A stretch of 64,000 bases of DNA from Phenylobacterium aquaticum. GTDB lineage: Bacteria > Pseudomonadota > Alphaproteobacteria > Caulobacterales > Caulobacteraceae. The translations under genes and the position numbers were made by a program. The DNA is taken from NCBI GenBank assembly GCA_947378305.1, contig CANCJJ010000005.1, positions 102,208-166,207 on the forward strand, read 5' to 3'. Below are positions 54,422-62,523 of this stretch, piece by piece (the stretch's first letter is position 1; each line of letters starts with the position of its first letter). Under the pieces are notes generated by a model that did no database searches, was not told the DNA's origin, and was given only the letters and a program-made list of their open reading frames with translations.

Positions 54422-56347
54422 TCACTTTTTCGAAGCCAGAATATCGCCCAGACGGTCAGGCGTTCCCGTAATCCGCTCAAGTTTTGGATATTGCAGGCCA
54501 CCCGAATAGGAAACCTTGACCATCCGATAGCGATCTCCGGCCCTTATCAGAAGTTCCAGGCCCGCATTGGCCGTCTTGGCCTTGGTGATCGCTGTTTTGA
54601 TCATCTCAGAATCATAGGTTAACCCATTAACTGCAATAATCTTTTGCCCTATAGTTAAACCGGCCTTGAAGCTCGGGCTATCCCAAAGGACGCCACCAAT
54701 ATCACCATCCCTGCCGATCACCAGCCCGATGGAATAGGTCAGATCCGTGATCCGGCGACGACTCTCATTGCTCTTGTAGTAGTCACTTGGCGTCTCGGTA
54801 TAGACGAGCCGATAACCTCCGCGCGCCAGGCCATCCAGGGGCGCGCCGGGACCGTGCCCCTCGAGACGTGTCGTGAGGAATTCGGCCCAGTTATAGGGCT
54901 GAACGGCATTCAAGGTCCGGACAACCTCCTCGAAATTGTAGGTTAGCTGGCTCCAGTCCCCGTCATTGACGCCGAAGAAAGCCTTGGCAAAGTCATCCAG
55001 GGACTTTTTGCCCCCAGACCTTTCCCGGATCAGGGTGTCAGCATCCAGCCAGATCAGCTGGCCTTCTGAATAATAGTCCTCGCTGCGCTGCCAGCTTGTC
55101 CAGGGAATGGGCCTGCGCTGGGCAATTATTGGATCATTGGTCGTGTCGGCCACGTCGCGCCAGACCCGCCCAACCCTGTGGTCGTAAGCCGCAGCCGTCG
55201 ACGCCAGAGAATCCAGGGCATCCTGTTTCGAAACCAGGGCAGACCGGGCGGCCAGCACAGAGCCCCAATACTGGGTCTGCCCCTCGTAGACCCAGAGCAG
55301 ACTGTCACGCATGGGCAAGTTGAAGTTCGGTGTCCATAGGTCGGCGGGGCGGCGGTATTTCCCGTTCCAGGAGTGGGTATATTCGTGGGCAAGAAGGTCC
55401 CGCGTCGCGGCCAGCCTGCTCCAGTCCGTGAAATACTTCGGCATGGTGCCGTTTTCGCTGGAACGCTGGTGCTCCAGTCCGATACCGCCCATCCGATCCG
55501 TCAGGGCCAGCAACATGTCATAGTGGTTGTAGTGTCGCGCTCCATAGAGCCGGTCGGCCTGGACAATCAAGTTCCGGTGAATCTGAAGCTGATCGGGTGT
55601 GACTTCGAGCAGGTCAGGGTCGTCTGCCATGACGTTTAGGGTCACACGCGATCGTCCGCCGGGATCAAGGTCCAGTTTCTTGAACCAGCGCCCGGCATAA
55701 AGCGGGGAATCGACAAGGGTATCGAACCCAACGGGGTTGAACTGTATGACGCCGTCATTGGCCGAGGCCGTTTCAAGTGCCGTGCCATAGTCCCAACCCG
55801 CAGGAAGCTTCAGATTCGCCTGGATAGGGATCTGTCGCGTGAAATAGCCTGCGGGATAGAGCGCCATGCTGTTCCACTGCACGTTCATCATCTCAGGTGT
55901 CATGACCACACGACCCTGATCACCACTGGTCGGGGACAGGTGCTGGAACTGAAGCTCCAGGGTCCGGACACCCTTGGGAACCGTCAGATGGAAGGCCGCG
56001 ACTTCCACCGGGTCACGCGTCCAGGGGATGGGCTTTCCGTTGCCCAGGATGATCAAACCGCCAAGCTTGTCGAGCTCCCCGCTGGGCCAGTGCTTGCCTG
56101 GAAGCCAACGCGGGAACAGCAAGGTAAATGGCCCCGGGCCCGCGACTGGAACGCTTTCCCGGACATTGAATATACGGTGCTCCAGGTCCGTCGCATCGAC
56201 CTGCAGTTTCAGCGTCCCAGGATACGGAATGTCCCGGGGTTGAGCGATGGCCGTGGGCATGGGCACAGGCTGTGGGCCCATAGATGCAGCCAAGGAAAGT
56301 CCCGGAATTGCCAGAGTTGCCGTTGCAGCAAGAAGGTGAAGTTTCAT
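54422..56347 (-). CDS. exported M61-family (glycyl aminopeptidase-like) peptidase with PDZ domain
   Basis: 641 residues. Signal peptide 1-20 (LLAATATLAIPGLSLAA). Central metalloprotease with LLAHEYTHSWNGKYRRP (HEXXH near 320) and the third zinc ligand in LLWVYEGQTQYWG. A C-terminal PDZ domain runs from GLVIGRDGDIGGVLWDSPSFKAGL to the AGDRYRMV stretch. Such periplasmic peptidases remove N-terminal Gly/Ala residues; the physiological substrate is unknown. ATG at 56347; the frame reaches 56365. Confidence 0.93.
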   Translation of the reverse strand: MKLHLLAATATLAIPGLSLAASMGPQPVPMPTAIAQPRDIPYPGTLKLQVDATDLEHRIFNVRESVPVAGPGPFTLLFPRWLPGKHWPSGELDKLGGLIILGNGKPIPWTRDPVEVAAFHLTVPKGVRTLELQFQHLSPTSGDQGRVVMTPEMMNVQWNSMALYPAGYFTRQIPIQANLKLPAGWDYGTALETASANDGVIQFNPVGFDTLVDSPLYAGRWFKKLDLDPGGRSRVTLNVMADDPDLLEVTPDQLQIHRNLIVQADRLYGARHYNHYDMLLALTDRMGGIGLEHQRSSENGTMPKYFTDWSRLAATRDLLAHEYTHSWNGKYRRPADLWTPNFNLPMRDSLLWVYEGQTQYWGSVLAARSALVSKQDALDSLASTAAAYDHRVGRVWRDVADTTNDPIIAQRRPIPWTSWQRSEDYYSEGQLIWLDADTLIRERSGGKKSLDDFAKAFFGVNDGDWSQLTYNFEEVVRTLNAVQPYNWAEFLTTRLEGHGPGAPLDGLARGGYRLVYTETPSDYYKSNESRRRITDLTYSIGLVIGRDGDIGGVLWDSPSFKAGLTIGQKIIAVNGLTYDSEMIKTAITKAKTANAGLELLIRAGDRYRMVKVSYSGGLQYPKLERITGTPDRLGDILASKK

Positions 56348-56393
56348 TGTGCGGCTCCGGCGCAAAGTGCGTGAATGGTGTTATGAACTAAGG

Positions 56394-58091
56394 CTAGCCC
56401 GCGTCTTCCAGCTTTAAGGTGTCCCGAAGTTCGCGCTTCAGGAACTTGCCACTGGCGTTCCTCGGAAGGGCGTCCTGCAGAATCCAGATATAGCGGGGGC
56501 TCTTGTGCTTGGCGATTAGCACTGCGCAGTGGTCCCGTAATTCATCTGCGGATGCCACATGTCCGGGCCGGAGCACGATTGCGGTGCCCACTTCTTCGCC
56601 AAGCCGGGTGTCAGGAACCCCAAAGACTGAGCATTCCGCGACGGCCGGGTGGCGGTACATGGTGGCCTCAACCTCGGCGCAATAGATGTTCTCACCGCCG
56701 CGCAGGACCATGTCCTTCTTGCGGTCGACGATGAAGATGAAGCCGTCCTCATCAATCCGGGCAACGTCGCCCGTATGCAGCCAGCCGTCCGTGATGGATT
56801 CAGCAGTCGCCTCCGGGCGGTTGATATAGCCCTTGATCACAGGGGCGCCTCGGACCCAGAGCTCGCCCACCTGACCAGACTCGAGCCGGTTTCCGTCGTC
56901 GTCTACGCAGATGGCTTCAAAACTCGGCATGGCAGGGCCACAGCTCTCGGGCCGGTCGATGAAGAAATCTGCCGAGATCGAGGTGATGATCCCGCAAGTT
57001 TCCGTCATGCCATAGCCTGTATTTGGGCGGGCGGTTTTGACAGTGGAATCAATCTTGGCGACCAGGTCGGGTTGGAGTTGGGCTCCACCACCGCCGACGG
57101 TGAGCAGACTGGAAGTGTCATACTTGTCGAAATCCGGATGGGTGATGAGCTCTCGCGACATGACCGGAACCCCGCTCATGGAGGTGACCCGCTCCCGCGC
57201 AATCAGCTTCAGCGCCTCTCCAGCTTCCCAGCGATACATCAGGACAATGGTGCCCCCCGCCGCTGTGGTCGCATAGGCACCGCAATTATTGGCCGTAACA
57301 TGGAACAACGGGGTGGTGAGCAGGGCGATCGGGATGGGCGGGGGCAGGGTCGGATCGGGGACAATGCCGGTTGCTCGCTGGGTTGCCAGGCCCTGGGCCT
57401 GCCCGCCAAACATCATGTTCATGAGGTTGGAAACGCAGCCCCTGTGGGTCAGTTGTGCCCCCTTGGGGAAGCCTGTGGTTCCAGAGGTATAAAAGATGCA
57501 GGCATCGGCATCGGGGTCGATATTCGCCTCGGGCAGGGAGCCGCCTACGGCCATGACTTCGGACCAGTCTGTGACCCCGGCCGTGGTCTCGCTGCGGACG
57601 CCGACAAGGTGGATTCCCTTGACCATGGATGGGCGCTCCAGCGTGCGGGCCAGGCGTTCTGCGTCACAGAAGGCGACCTTTGGCGCGGAGTCCTTGAAGG
57701 CATAGTCAAGCTCATCGGCCGTCCACCAGGCGTTCATGCCGACCACAGCTACGCCAACCGAGACGCAGGCCCAGTAGATCAGCATCCATTCTGGATAGTT
57801 CCGCATGGCGATGGCAACACGATCACCGGAGACAACGCCCTGAGCGGCCAGCCAGTTTGCGATACTGGCCACCTTGGCATGTGCCTGGGCATAGGTCAGC
57901 CGTTCATCCAGATAGACGATGTAGTCCCGGTCCGCGAAGGCGGCCGTCGACAACCAGAGCGACCGAATGCTGGGTGGCGCATTCTTGAAGCAGCGGATCG
58001 GCGAGCCGCGAACTGACTTCACTTCGATCTCAAACGGGGCACCAGGGGCTGTTAGGTCGGCCCAGGCCTGCTTCAATTCCGGGTAATGCAA
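56394..58091 (-). CDS. AMP-forming acyl-CoA ligase (fatty-acid/aryl-CoA ligase family)
   Basis: Activates a carboxylic acid to its CoA thioester through an acyl-AMP. 565 residues from a TTG at 58091 preceded by GGAGG at seven bases; the frame is open to 58277 but that part is not family-like. P-loop ACIFYTSGTTGFPKGAQLTH (near 199), TGYGMTETCGI, LHTGDVARIDEDGFIFIVDRKKDM, GGENIYCAEVEATMY and the catalytic lysine in ASGKFLKREL (near 549). Divergent from the tandem CoA-transferase, with which it may share a substrate. Confidence 0.93.
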   Translation of the reverse strand: MHYPELKQAWADLTAPGAPFEIEVKSVRGSPIRCFKNAPPSIRSLWLSTAAFADRDYIVYLDERLTYAQAHAKVASIANWLAAQGVVSGDRVAIAMRNYPEWMLIYWACVSVGVAVVGMNAWWTADELDYAFKDSAPKVAFCDAERLARTLERPSMVKGIHLVGVRSETTAGVTDWSEVMAVGGSLPEANIDPDADACIFYTSGTTGFPKGAQLTHRGCVSNLMNMMFGGQAQGLATQRATGIVPDPTLPPPIPIALLTTPLFHVTANNCGAYATTAAGGTIVLMYRWEAGEALKLIARERVTSMSGVPVMSRELITHPDFDKYDTSSLLTVGGGGAQLQPDLVAKIDSTVKTARPNTGYGMTETCGIITSISADFFIDRPESCGPAMPSFEAICVDDDGNRLESGQVGELWVRGAPVIKGYINRPEATAESITDGWLHTGDVARIDEDGFIFIVDRKKDMVLRGGENIYCAEVEATMYRHPAVAECSVFGVPDTRLGEEVGTAIVLRPGHVASADELRDHCAVLIAKHKSPRYIWILQDALPRNASGKFLKRELRDTLKLEDAG

Positions 58092-58185
58092 GTGACGTCC
58101 TCCAAAGCACCGTTCCCCTTCATGATCGAGGCGGCCTGTTCTATTGGGCCCTTTAAATCGGGGTGAGCCCGGTCTTGGCAATACA

Positions 58186-58278
58186 AATGTTTCGTTGGCG
58201 CACAGTCGCCAGCATGACAGAAAGAAAAGCAGCTGGAATTTGATCCGGTCAGTTTGTCCCACGACGAGACGAAACATT
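58186..58278. repeat. 10-bp inverted repeat in a divergent promoter region
   Basis: AATGTTTCGT at 58186-58195 and its exact reverse complement ACGAAACATT at 58269-58278, 73 bases apart, in the 213 bases between the divergent acyl-CoA ligase and CoA-transferase genes. Could be a pair of operator sites. Confidence 0.6.
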
Positions 58279-58304
58279 GTCGGGGGCTTCAGGGAGGAGC
58301 GAAA

Positions 58305-60593
58305 ATGAGTGCCTATAGCGGCCTTCGGATCGTGGACTTCAGTCAGGGAACAGCCGGCCCGATGGCCTCAATGTTTCTGGGGGATTTCGGCGCAGAGATC
58401 GCCAAGATCGAGCCAATCGAGGGCGACAGGGCCAGACACCATCCGGGCTATCTTGCCTGGAACCGGAACAAGCAGATCAGTAACCTCGATTTGAGCCGGG
58501 CAGGGGATCGGGAGACGGCCCTGGGCCTGATCGCGAGCGCAGATGTGGCCCTGTTCGACCATGCCCCAGGCGTTCTCGAGGCCTGGGGTCTGGATGGGGC
58601 CGCCCTGACGGCGAAGTTTCCCAGACTGGTCCATGTCTGGATGCCGCCATATGGGGTGACCGGGACCTGGAGCCAGTTGCCTCCGCGCCACAGCCTATTG
58701 ACGGCCCTGACGGGGCTGGCCTTCCGGCAAGGGGCCTATGACGACACACCGGTCCATCTGGTTCTGCCCCTCGTCTGGTATGCCCAGGCGTTGATGGGAG
58801 CAAATGCCATTGGGGCGGCCCTGCTGGAGCGTTCCCGGAGTGGTCTCGGGCAGGCTGTGTCCGTCAGTGGCCTCCATGGGATGTCCCAACTGGCCGGGCC
58901 AGTCTCGATCAAGGCCCAGCCCATAATGCCCCGTGGACAGCCGCTTGGAGCCCTGCCGAATTACCGTCTCTATGTCTGCTCCGACGGAAAATGGCTCTTT
59001 CTGGGGACTCTGTTTCATAATTTCTACAAGCTGGCCCTTGGCGTATTTGGCCTTGAGGATCGCTATGACGCCCTGGTTGCAGAACCCGAGCTTGCCGTGA
59101 CCACTCTGGAGGAAAGGTTCAGGTCTGCACCGCGTGACGCCTGGCTCGAACACCTGCGCTCCGCCGGTGTGCCTTGTGCCCCTGTGGGTGATCGGGCCGA
59201 TTGGCTGGCCAGCCCTGTGATCGGGGAGGCGGGTTTGCGGGAGACCTTTGAGCACGAGATCCATGGGACGGTGACGATCCCGGGTATCCCGGTGCACCTG
59301 CTGGCAACGCCGGGCAGGATTGGCGGTTTGGCAAGGCAAGCTCCCTTGCCGTCCTGGCCTGCTGTTGCGCCAACCTCCCCCGGGGACCCGCGTTCTGCGC
59401 CACTCGCAGGGCTGAAGGTGCTTGACCTCGGAACGGTCATTGCCGGAGCCCATGCAGGCGGCGTCCTGGCCAATTTAGGCGCAGATGTCATCAAGATCGA
59501 ACCCGCAGAAGGCGATCCGTTCCGGAGTGATGGTGGCCCCTTCATCGGCTTCAGTCGCGGGAAGCGCGCCTTGGGGATTGACCTGAAACAGGCCTCTGCC
59601 CGGGAGACCTTCTTCGATCTGGTTCGGGGGGCTGATGTCGTGCTGGACAATTATCGGCTTGGCGTTCGTGATCGTTTGGGGATTGGCTACCAGGCCCTCA
59701 AGGCCATCAATCCCCGCATAATTTCCTGCTCGATCAATGCCTATGGAACCAGCGGTTCACGAGCGGAAAGGCCGGGGTTTGATCCCTTGCTACAGGCGGA
59801 AGGGGGCATGATGGCCGCTCAGGGCGGGCAGGATGATCCGATCCTGCATACGGTCGCTGTCAACGATGTTGCCACCGCCGCCGTGGTGGCCTTTGGCGTG
59901 ATTTCCGCCCTCAATGCACGGGAGAGCACTGGCCTGGGTCAGGAGGTTCAGACCAGCCTGATGGCGCAGAGCCTGACCTATCAAATAGGCGAAATCACCC
60001 ACTATGCAGGTCGTCCCGCCAACGATCTTGGTGGTCGTGACTGTGTCGGGGTTCGCGCACTTCACAGATTCTATCCGTGTAAGGACGGCTGGATTGCCTT
60101 GGCATGCACGGAATCCAGCGATGTCGAAGCCTTGGTGGGTGCAACGGGTCTGAAACTGCCTAATCCTGCTGCGGTCCTTGTTGAGCCGAGAGACGGGGCC
60201 TTGGCGGATAGGTTGGCCACCTGGTTCAAGGATCGCCCCCGGGATGCGACGGCCAAGATGCTCCTGCAGGCCGGTGTGCCTTGCGCGCCTGTTGTCCAGG
60301 CCTATGAAGCCTATGAGCATGCTTGGCTGGCGGATAATCGAATGTTTGAGGTGTGGGAGCATCCCCGACTGGGCGAGATTGTCAGCGTCAGAAGCTATGC
60401 TGATTTTGCGGCAAGCTCGGGGGGGTTCCGCTACCCGACGCCGGACCTGGGGCAACACAGTGTCGAGATTCTCGAGGCGCTTGGATATGATCAAGGTCGG
60501 ATTGCAGAGCTTCTGGCGTCCGGTGCGATTTTCGAGCCCTCCCAGAGCAAGGCGCACCTGCGTGATGGTGGGGCGGCCCTATCTACGCGTTAG
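58305..60593 (+). CDS. tandem (fused) class III CaiB/BaiF CoA-transferase-like protein
   Basis: 762 residues made of two complete CaiB/BaiF modules, about 1-365 (GLRIVDFSQGTAGPMASMFLGDFGAE) and 366-762 (GLKVLDLGTVIAGAHAGGVLANLGAD). The aspartate nine residues after the glycine of the GQ motif, catalytic in formyl-CoA transferase and AMACR, is His191 in the first half (GQAVSVSGLH) and Ala554 in the second (GQEVQTSLMA). So it may not form the usual aspartyl-CoA intermediate. GGAGG lies six bases before the ATG. Fused pairs are known in acid- and steroid-degrading bacteria; the substrate here is unknown. Confidence 0.88.
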   Translation: MSAYSGLRIVDFSQGTAGPMASMFLGDFGAEIAKIEPIEGDRARHHPGYLAWNRNKQISNLDLSRAGDRETALGLIASADVALFDHAPGVLEAWGLDGAALTAKFPRLVHVWMPPYGVTGTWSQLPPRHSLLTALTGLAFRQGAYDDTPVHLVLPLVWYAQALMGANAIGAALLERSRSGLGQAVSVSGLHGMSQLAGPVSIKAQPIMPRGQPLGALPNYRLYVCSDGKWLFLGTLFHNFYKLALGVFGLEDRYDALVAEPELAVTTLEERFRSAPRDAWLEHLRSAGVPCAPVGDRADWLASPVIGEAGLRETFEHEIHGTVTIPGIPVHLLATPGRIGGLARQAPLPSWPAVAPTSPGDPRSAPLAGLKVLDLGTVIAGAHAGGVLANLGADVIKIEPAEGDPFRSDGGPFIGFSRGKRALGIDLKQASARETFFDLVRGADVVLDNYRLGVRDRLGIGYQALKAINPRIISCSINAYGTSGSRAERPGFDPLLQAEGGMMAAQGGQDDPILHTVAVNDVATAAVVAFGVISALNARESTGLGQEVQTSLMAQSLTYQIGEITHYAGRPANDLGGRDCVGVRALHRFYPCKDGWIALACTESSDVEALVGATGLKLPNPAAVLVEPRDGALADRLATWFKDRPRDATAKMLLQAGVPCAPVVQAYEAYEHAWLADNRMFEVWEHPRLGEIVSVRSYADFAASSGGFRYPTPDLGQHSVEILEALGYDQGRIAELLASGAIFEPSQSKAHLRDGGAALSTR

Positions 60594-60635
60594 ACCCTGG
60601 CGGGGGTGCCCAATGACAGCCGGTTATGACTCATA

Positions 60636-60645
60636 ATTTCGAAAT
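60636..60645. repeat. 10-bp palindrome ATTTCGAAAT
   Basis: Lies 18-27 bases before the serine hydrolase start in a short AT-rich stretch that stands out from the GC-rich surroundings. Possible regulator site overlapping the promoter or ribosome site. Confidence 0.4.
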
Positions 60646-60662
60646 ATTTTTGGAAAAACAAA

Positions 60663-61799
60663 ATGAACAAGAAAATTCTTCAGCCAGAATTCGCGTCTGT
60701 TCAGGGCGTCTTTGATCAGAATCTGGAGAGTGGCGCAGATCTCGGCGCGTCTTTTTGCGCAACCCGGAACGGGGAAACCGTGGTCGATATCTGGGGTGGC
60801 TTTGCGGACAAGGACCAGACCATTCCCTGGTCCCGGGACACCATCGTCAATGTGTATTCCACAACCAAGACCATGACCGCCCTGACGGCCCTCTTGCTGG
60901 CTGACCGTGGCGCGCTCGATTTTGACAAGCCCGTTGCGCACTACTGGCCCGAATTTGCCGCCGCCGGGAAGGCTGACGTGAAGGTAAGCCACCTCATGAG
61001 CCATTCGTCGGGCTTGTCTGGCTGGCGTGAACCCATGTCTGCCGACGATCTGTATGACTGGGAGAAGGCAACCAGCCTGCTTGCGGCCCAGGCTCCTTAC
61101 TGGGAACCTGGCACGGCACCAGGTTATCACGCGGTCACCCAGGGCTATCTGGTGGGGGAGGTCATTCGCAGGGTGGCTGGCAAGACCGTCGGGACCGTCT
61201 TCCGGGAGGAGTTCGCTCAACCGCTGGGTGCCGACTTCCACATTGGCCTGGCTGCGAGTGAGGATCATCGCGTTGCCGAATTGATCCCGCCGCCCCGCGG
61301 TGGAGCTATCGGGGAGGGCACGACCAGCGACCTCATTGTAAACATGGCCAGCAATCCCGGGATCAATGTTCATGCTACACGGACACGCGAATGGCGTGGC
61401 GCGGAGATTCCAGCCGCCGGGGGCACGGGGAATGCGCGGTCTGTCGCCGAGATCCACACAATCATGGCCAATGGCGGCATGGGGCGGGACGGTCGGCGTT
61501 ACCTCACGGAAGCGGGCGTCAGACGAGCCCTGGAGCTTCAAATTGCCGGAACCGACATGATCCTCGGAAATCCGGTGCGATATGGCATGGGCTTTGGCCT
61601 GAATGGCGGGGCGGTTCCCCTCCCAAGCGATGAGAGTATCTACTGGGGCGGATATGGCGGCTCCTTGATCGTTATCGACATGAAGGCCAGGACGACCTTT
61701 TCCTATGTCATGAACAAGATGGCCTCCACCACGGCCGGAGATACCCGGGGCTTTGGGCTGCTGATGGCCATGTGGACGGTCCTGGGCGCTCAGGCCTAG
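60663..61799 (+). CDS. serine hydrolase of the beta-lactamase/EstB family
   Basis: 378 residues of the class C beta-lactamase fold, family VIII esterase type. SxxK nucleophile in VYSTTKTMTAL (Ser near 66), the Tyr motif in PGYHAVTQGYLVGEVIRRVAGK, and a C-terminal WGGYGGSLIVID in place of the KTG box. No signal peptide, so it acts in the cytoplasm and is more likely an esterase than a resistance enzyme. The ribosome site is weak (GGAAAA). Confidence 0.9.
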   Translation: MNKKILQPEFASVQGVFDQNLESGADLGASFCATRNGETVVDIWGGFADKDQTIPWSRDTIVNVYSTTKTMTALTALLLADRGALDFDKPVAHYWPEFAAAGKADVKVSHLMSHSSGLSGWREPMSADDLYDWEKATSLLAAQAPYWEPGTAPGYHAVTQGYLVGEVIRRVAGKTVGTVFREEFAQPLGADFHIGLAASEDHRVAELIPPPRGGAIGEGTTSDLIVNMASNPGINVHATRTREWRGAEIPAAGGTGNARSVAEIHTIMANGGMGRDGRRYLTEAGVRRALELQIAGTDMILGNPVRYGMGFGLNGGAVPLPSDESIYWGGYGGSLIVIDMKARTTFSYVMNKMASTTAGDTRGFGLLMAMWTVLGAQA

Positions 61800-61877
61800 G
61801 TGGGCGAGGGGCTTCAAGGGGTGTAGACGCCTCTTTCGCCGAGGGTTGAGGGCGAGTCGATGTTCCGGAGATCTTAA

Positions 61878-62453
61878 ATGGAAGCCCTGCTCACCTCCGT
61901 CACTGTCGTGGCGCTCGCGGAAATCGGCGACAAGACGCAGTTGCTGGCCATTGTCCTGGCCACCCGGTTCAATCGGCCCATGCCGATTATTCTGGGAATA
62001 TTCGTGGCGACGGTTGCAAACCACTTTCTCGCAGCCCTGTTGGGTTCCCAGGTCGCCTCCGTTCTGCAGGGCGACTGGTTCCGGTATCTGATCGGCGCAT
62101 CTTTCGTGGCCATGGCGGCCTGGACCCTGGTGCCGGACAAGCTGGACGACGAAGAGGAAAAACCCTCGCGTTATGGGGCCTTCCTGACCACCGTCATCTC
62201 GTTCTTCCTTGTCGAAATGGGGGACAAGACTCAGATCGCCACGGTTGGGTTAGGCGCCCAGTTTCACAATGTCGTCCTGGTGACCATGGGCACGACTCTA
62301 GGCATGATGATTGCCAACGTGCCAGCGGTTCTGGTCGGAAACCGACTGCTGAAATATGTCTCTCTCAACCTCGTTCGTAAACTCGCCGCAGGCCTGTTCC
62401 TGATCATTGGCCTGTGGGTCATCGCTCAGACGGCCGGGCTCCGTCTGCCCTGA
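61878..62453 (+). CDS. Gdt1/TMEM165 (UPF0016) family cation transporter
   Basis: 191 residues, six hydrophobic segments in two repeats, each carrying the family signature: ALAEIGDKTQLLAIVLATRF near the start and LVEMGDKTQIATVGLGAQF in the middle. The acidic loop DKLDDEEEK separates the halves. Bacterial members (MneA, Mnx types) export Mn2+, and eukaryotic ones move Ca2+/Mn2+ against H+. Mn2+ export is the best guess; the leader may hold a Mn2+ riboswitch. Confidence 0.92.
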   Translation: MEALLTSVTVVALAEIGDKTQLLAIVLATRFNRPMPIILGIFVATVANHFLAALLGSQVASVLQGDWFRYLIGASFVAMAAWTLVPDKLDDEEEKPSRYGAFLTTVISFFLVEMGDKTQIATVGLGAQFHNVVLVTMGTTLGMMIANVPAVLVGNRLLKYVSLNLVRKLAAGLFLIIGLWVIAQTAGLRLP

Positions 62454-62458
62454 AGAAA

Positions 62459-62480
62459 ACGGTTAATGATTTACGGTTAA
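62459..62480 (+). promoter_or_regulatory. direct repeat ACGGTTAA-N6-ACGGTTAA
   Basis: Two identical 8-bp copies with a 14-bp period, 44-65 bases before the next start codon. GGTTAA is the complement of TTAACC, a half-site of the Caulobacter cell-cycle regulator CtrA; the spacing is not the classical TTAA-N7-TTAA. Confidence 0.4.
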
Positions 62481-62523
62481 CGTACCGCCCGTGGGGGTTA
62501 TTGCCCAGGGAACCGGACTCTGC

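Noticed and set aside
56649..58016. 455-codon plus-strand frame opposite the acyl-CoA ligase
   Set aside because: The minus-strand frame carries every ligase motif; this one carries none.
60624..62024. 466-codon minus-strand frame opposite the serine hydrolase
   Set aside because: Crosses two well-supported genes and their gap; composition is that of a shadow.
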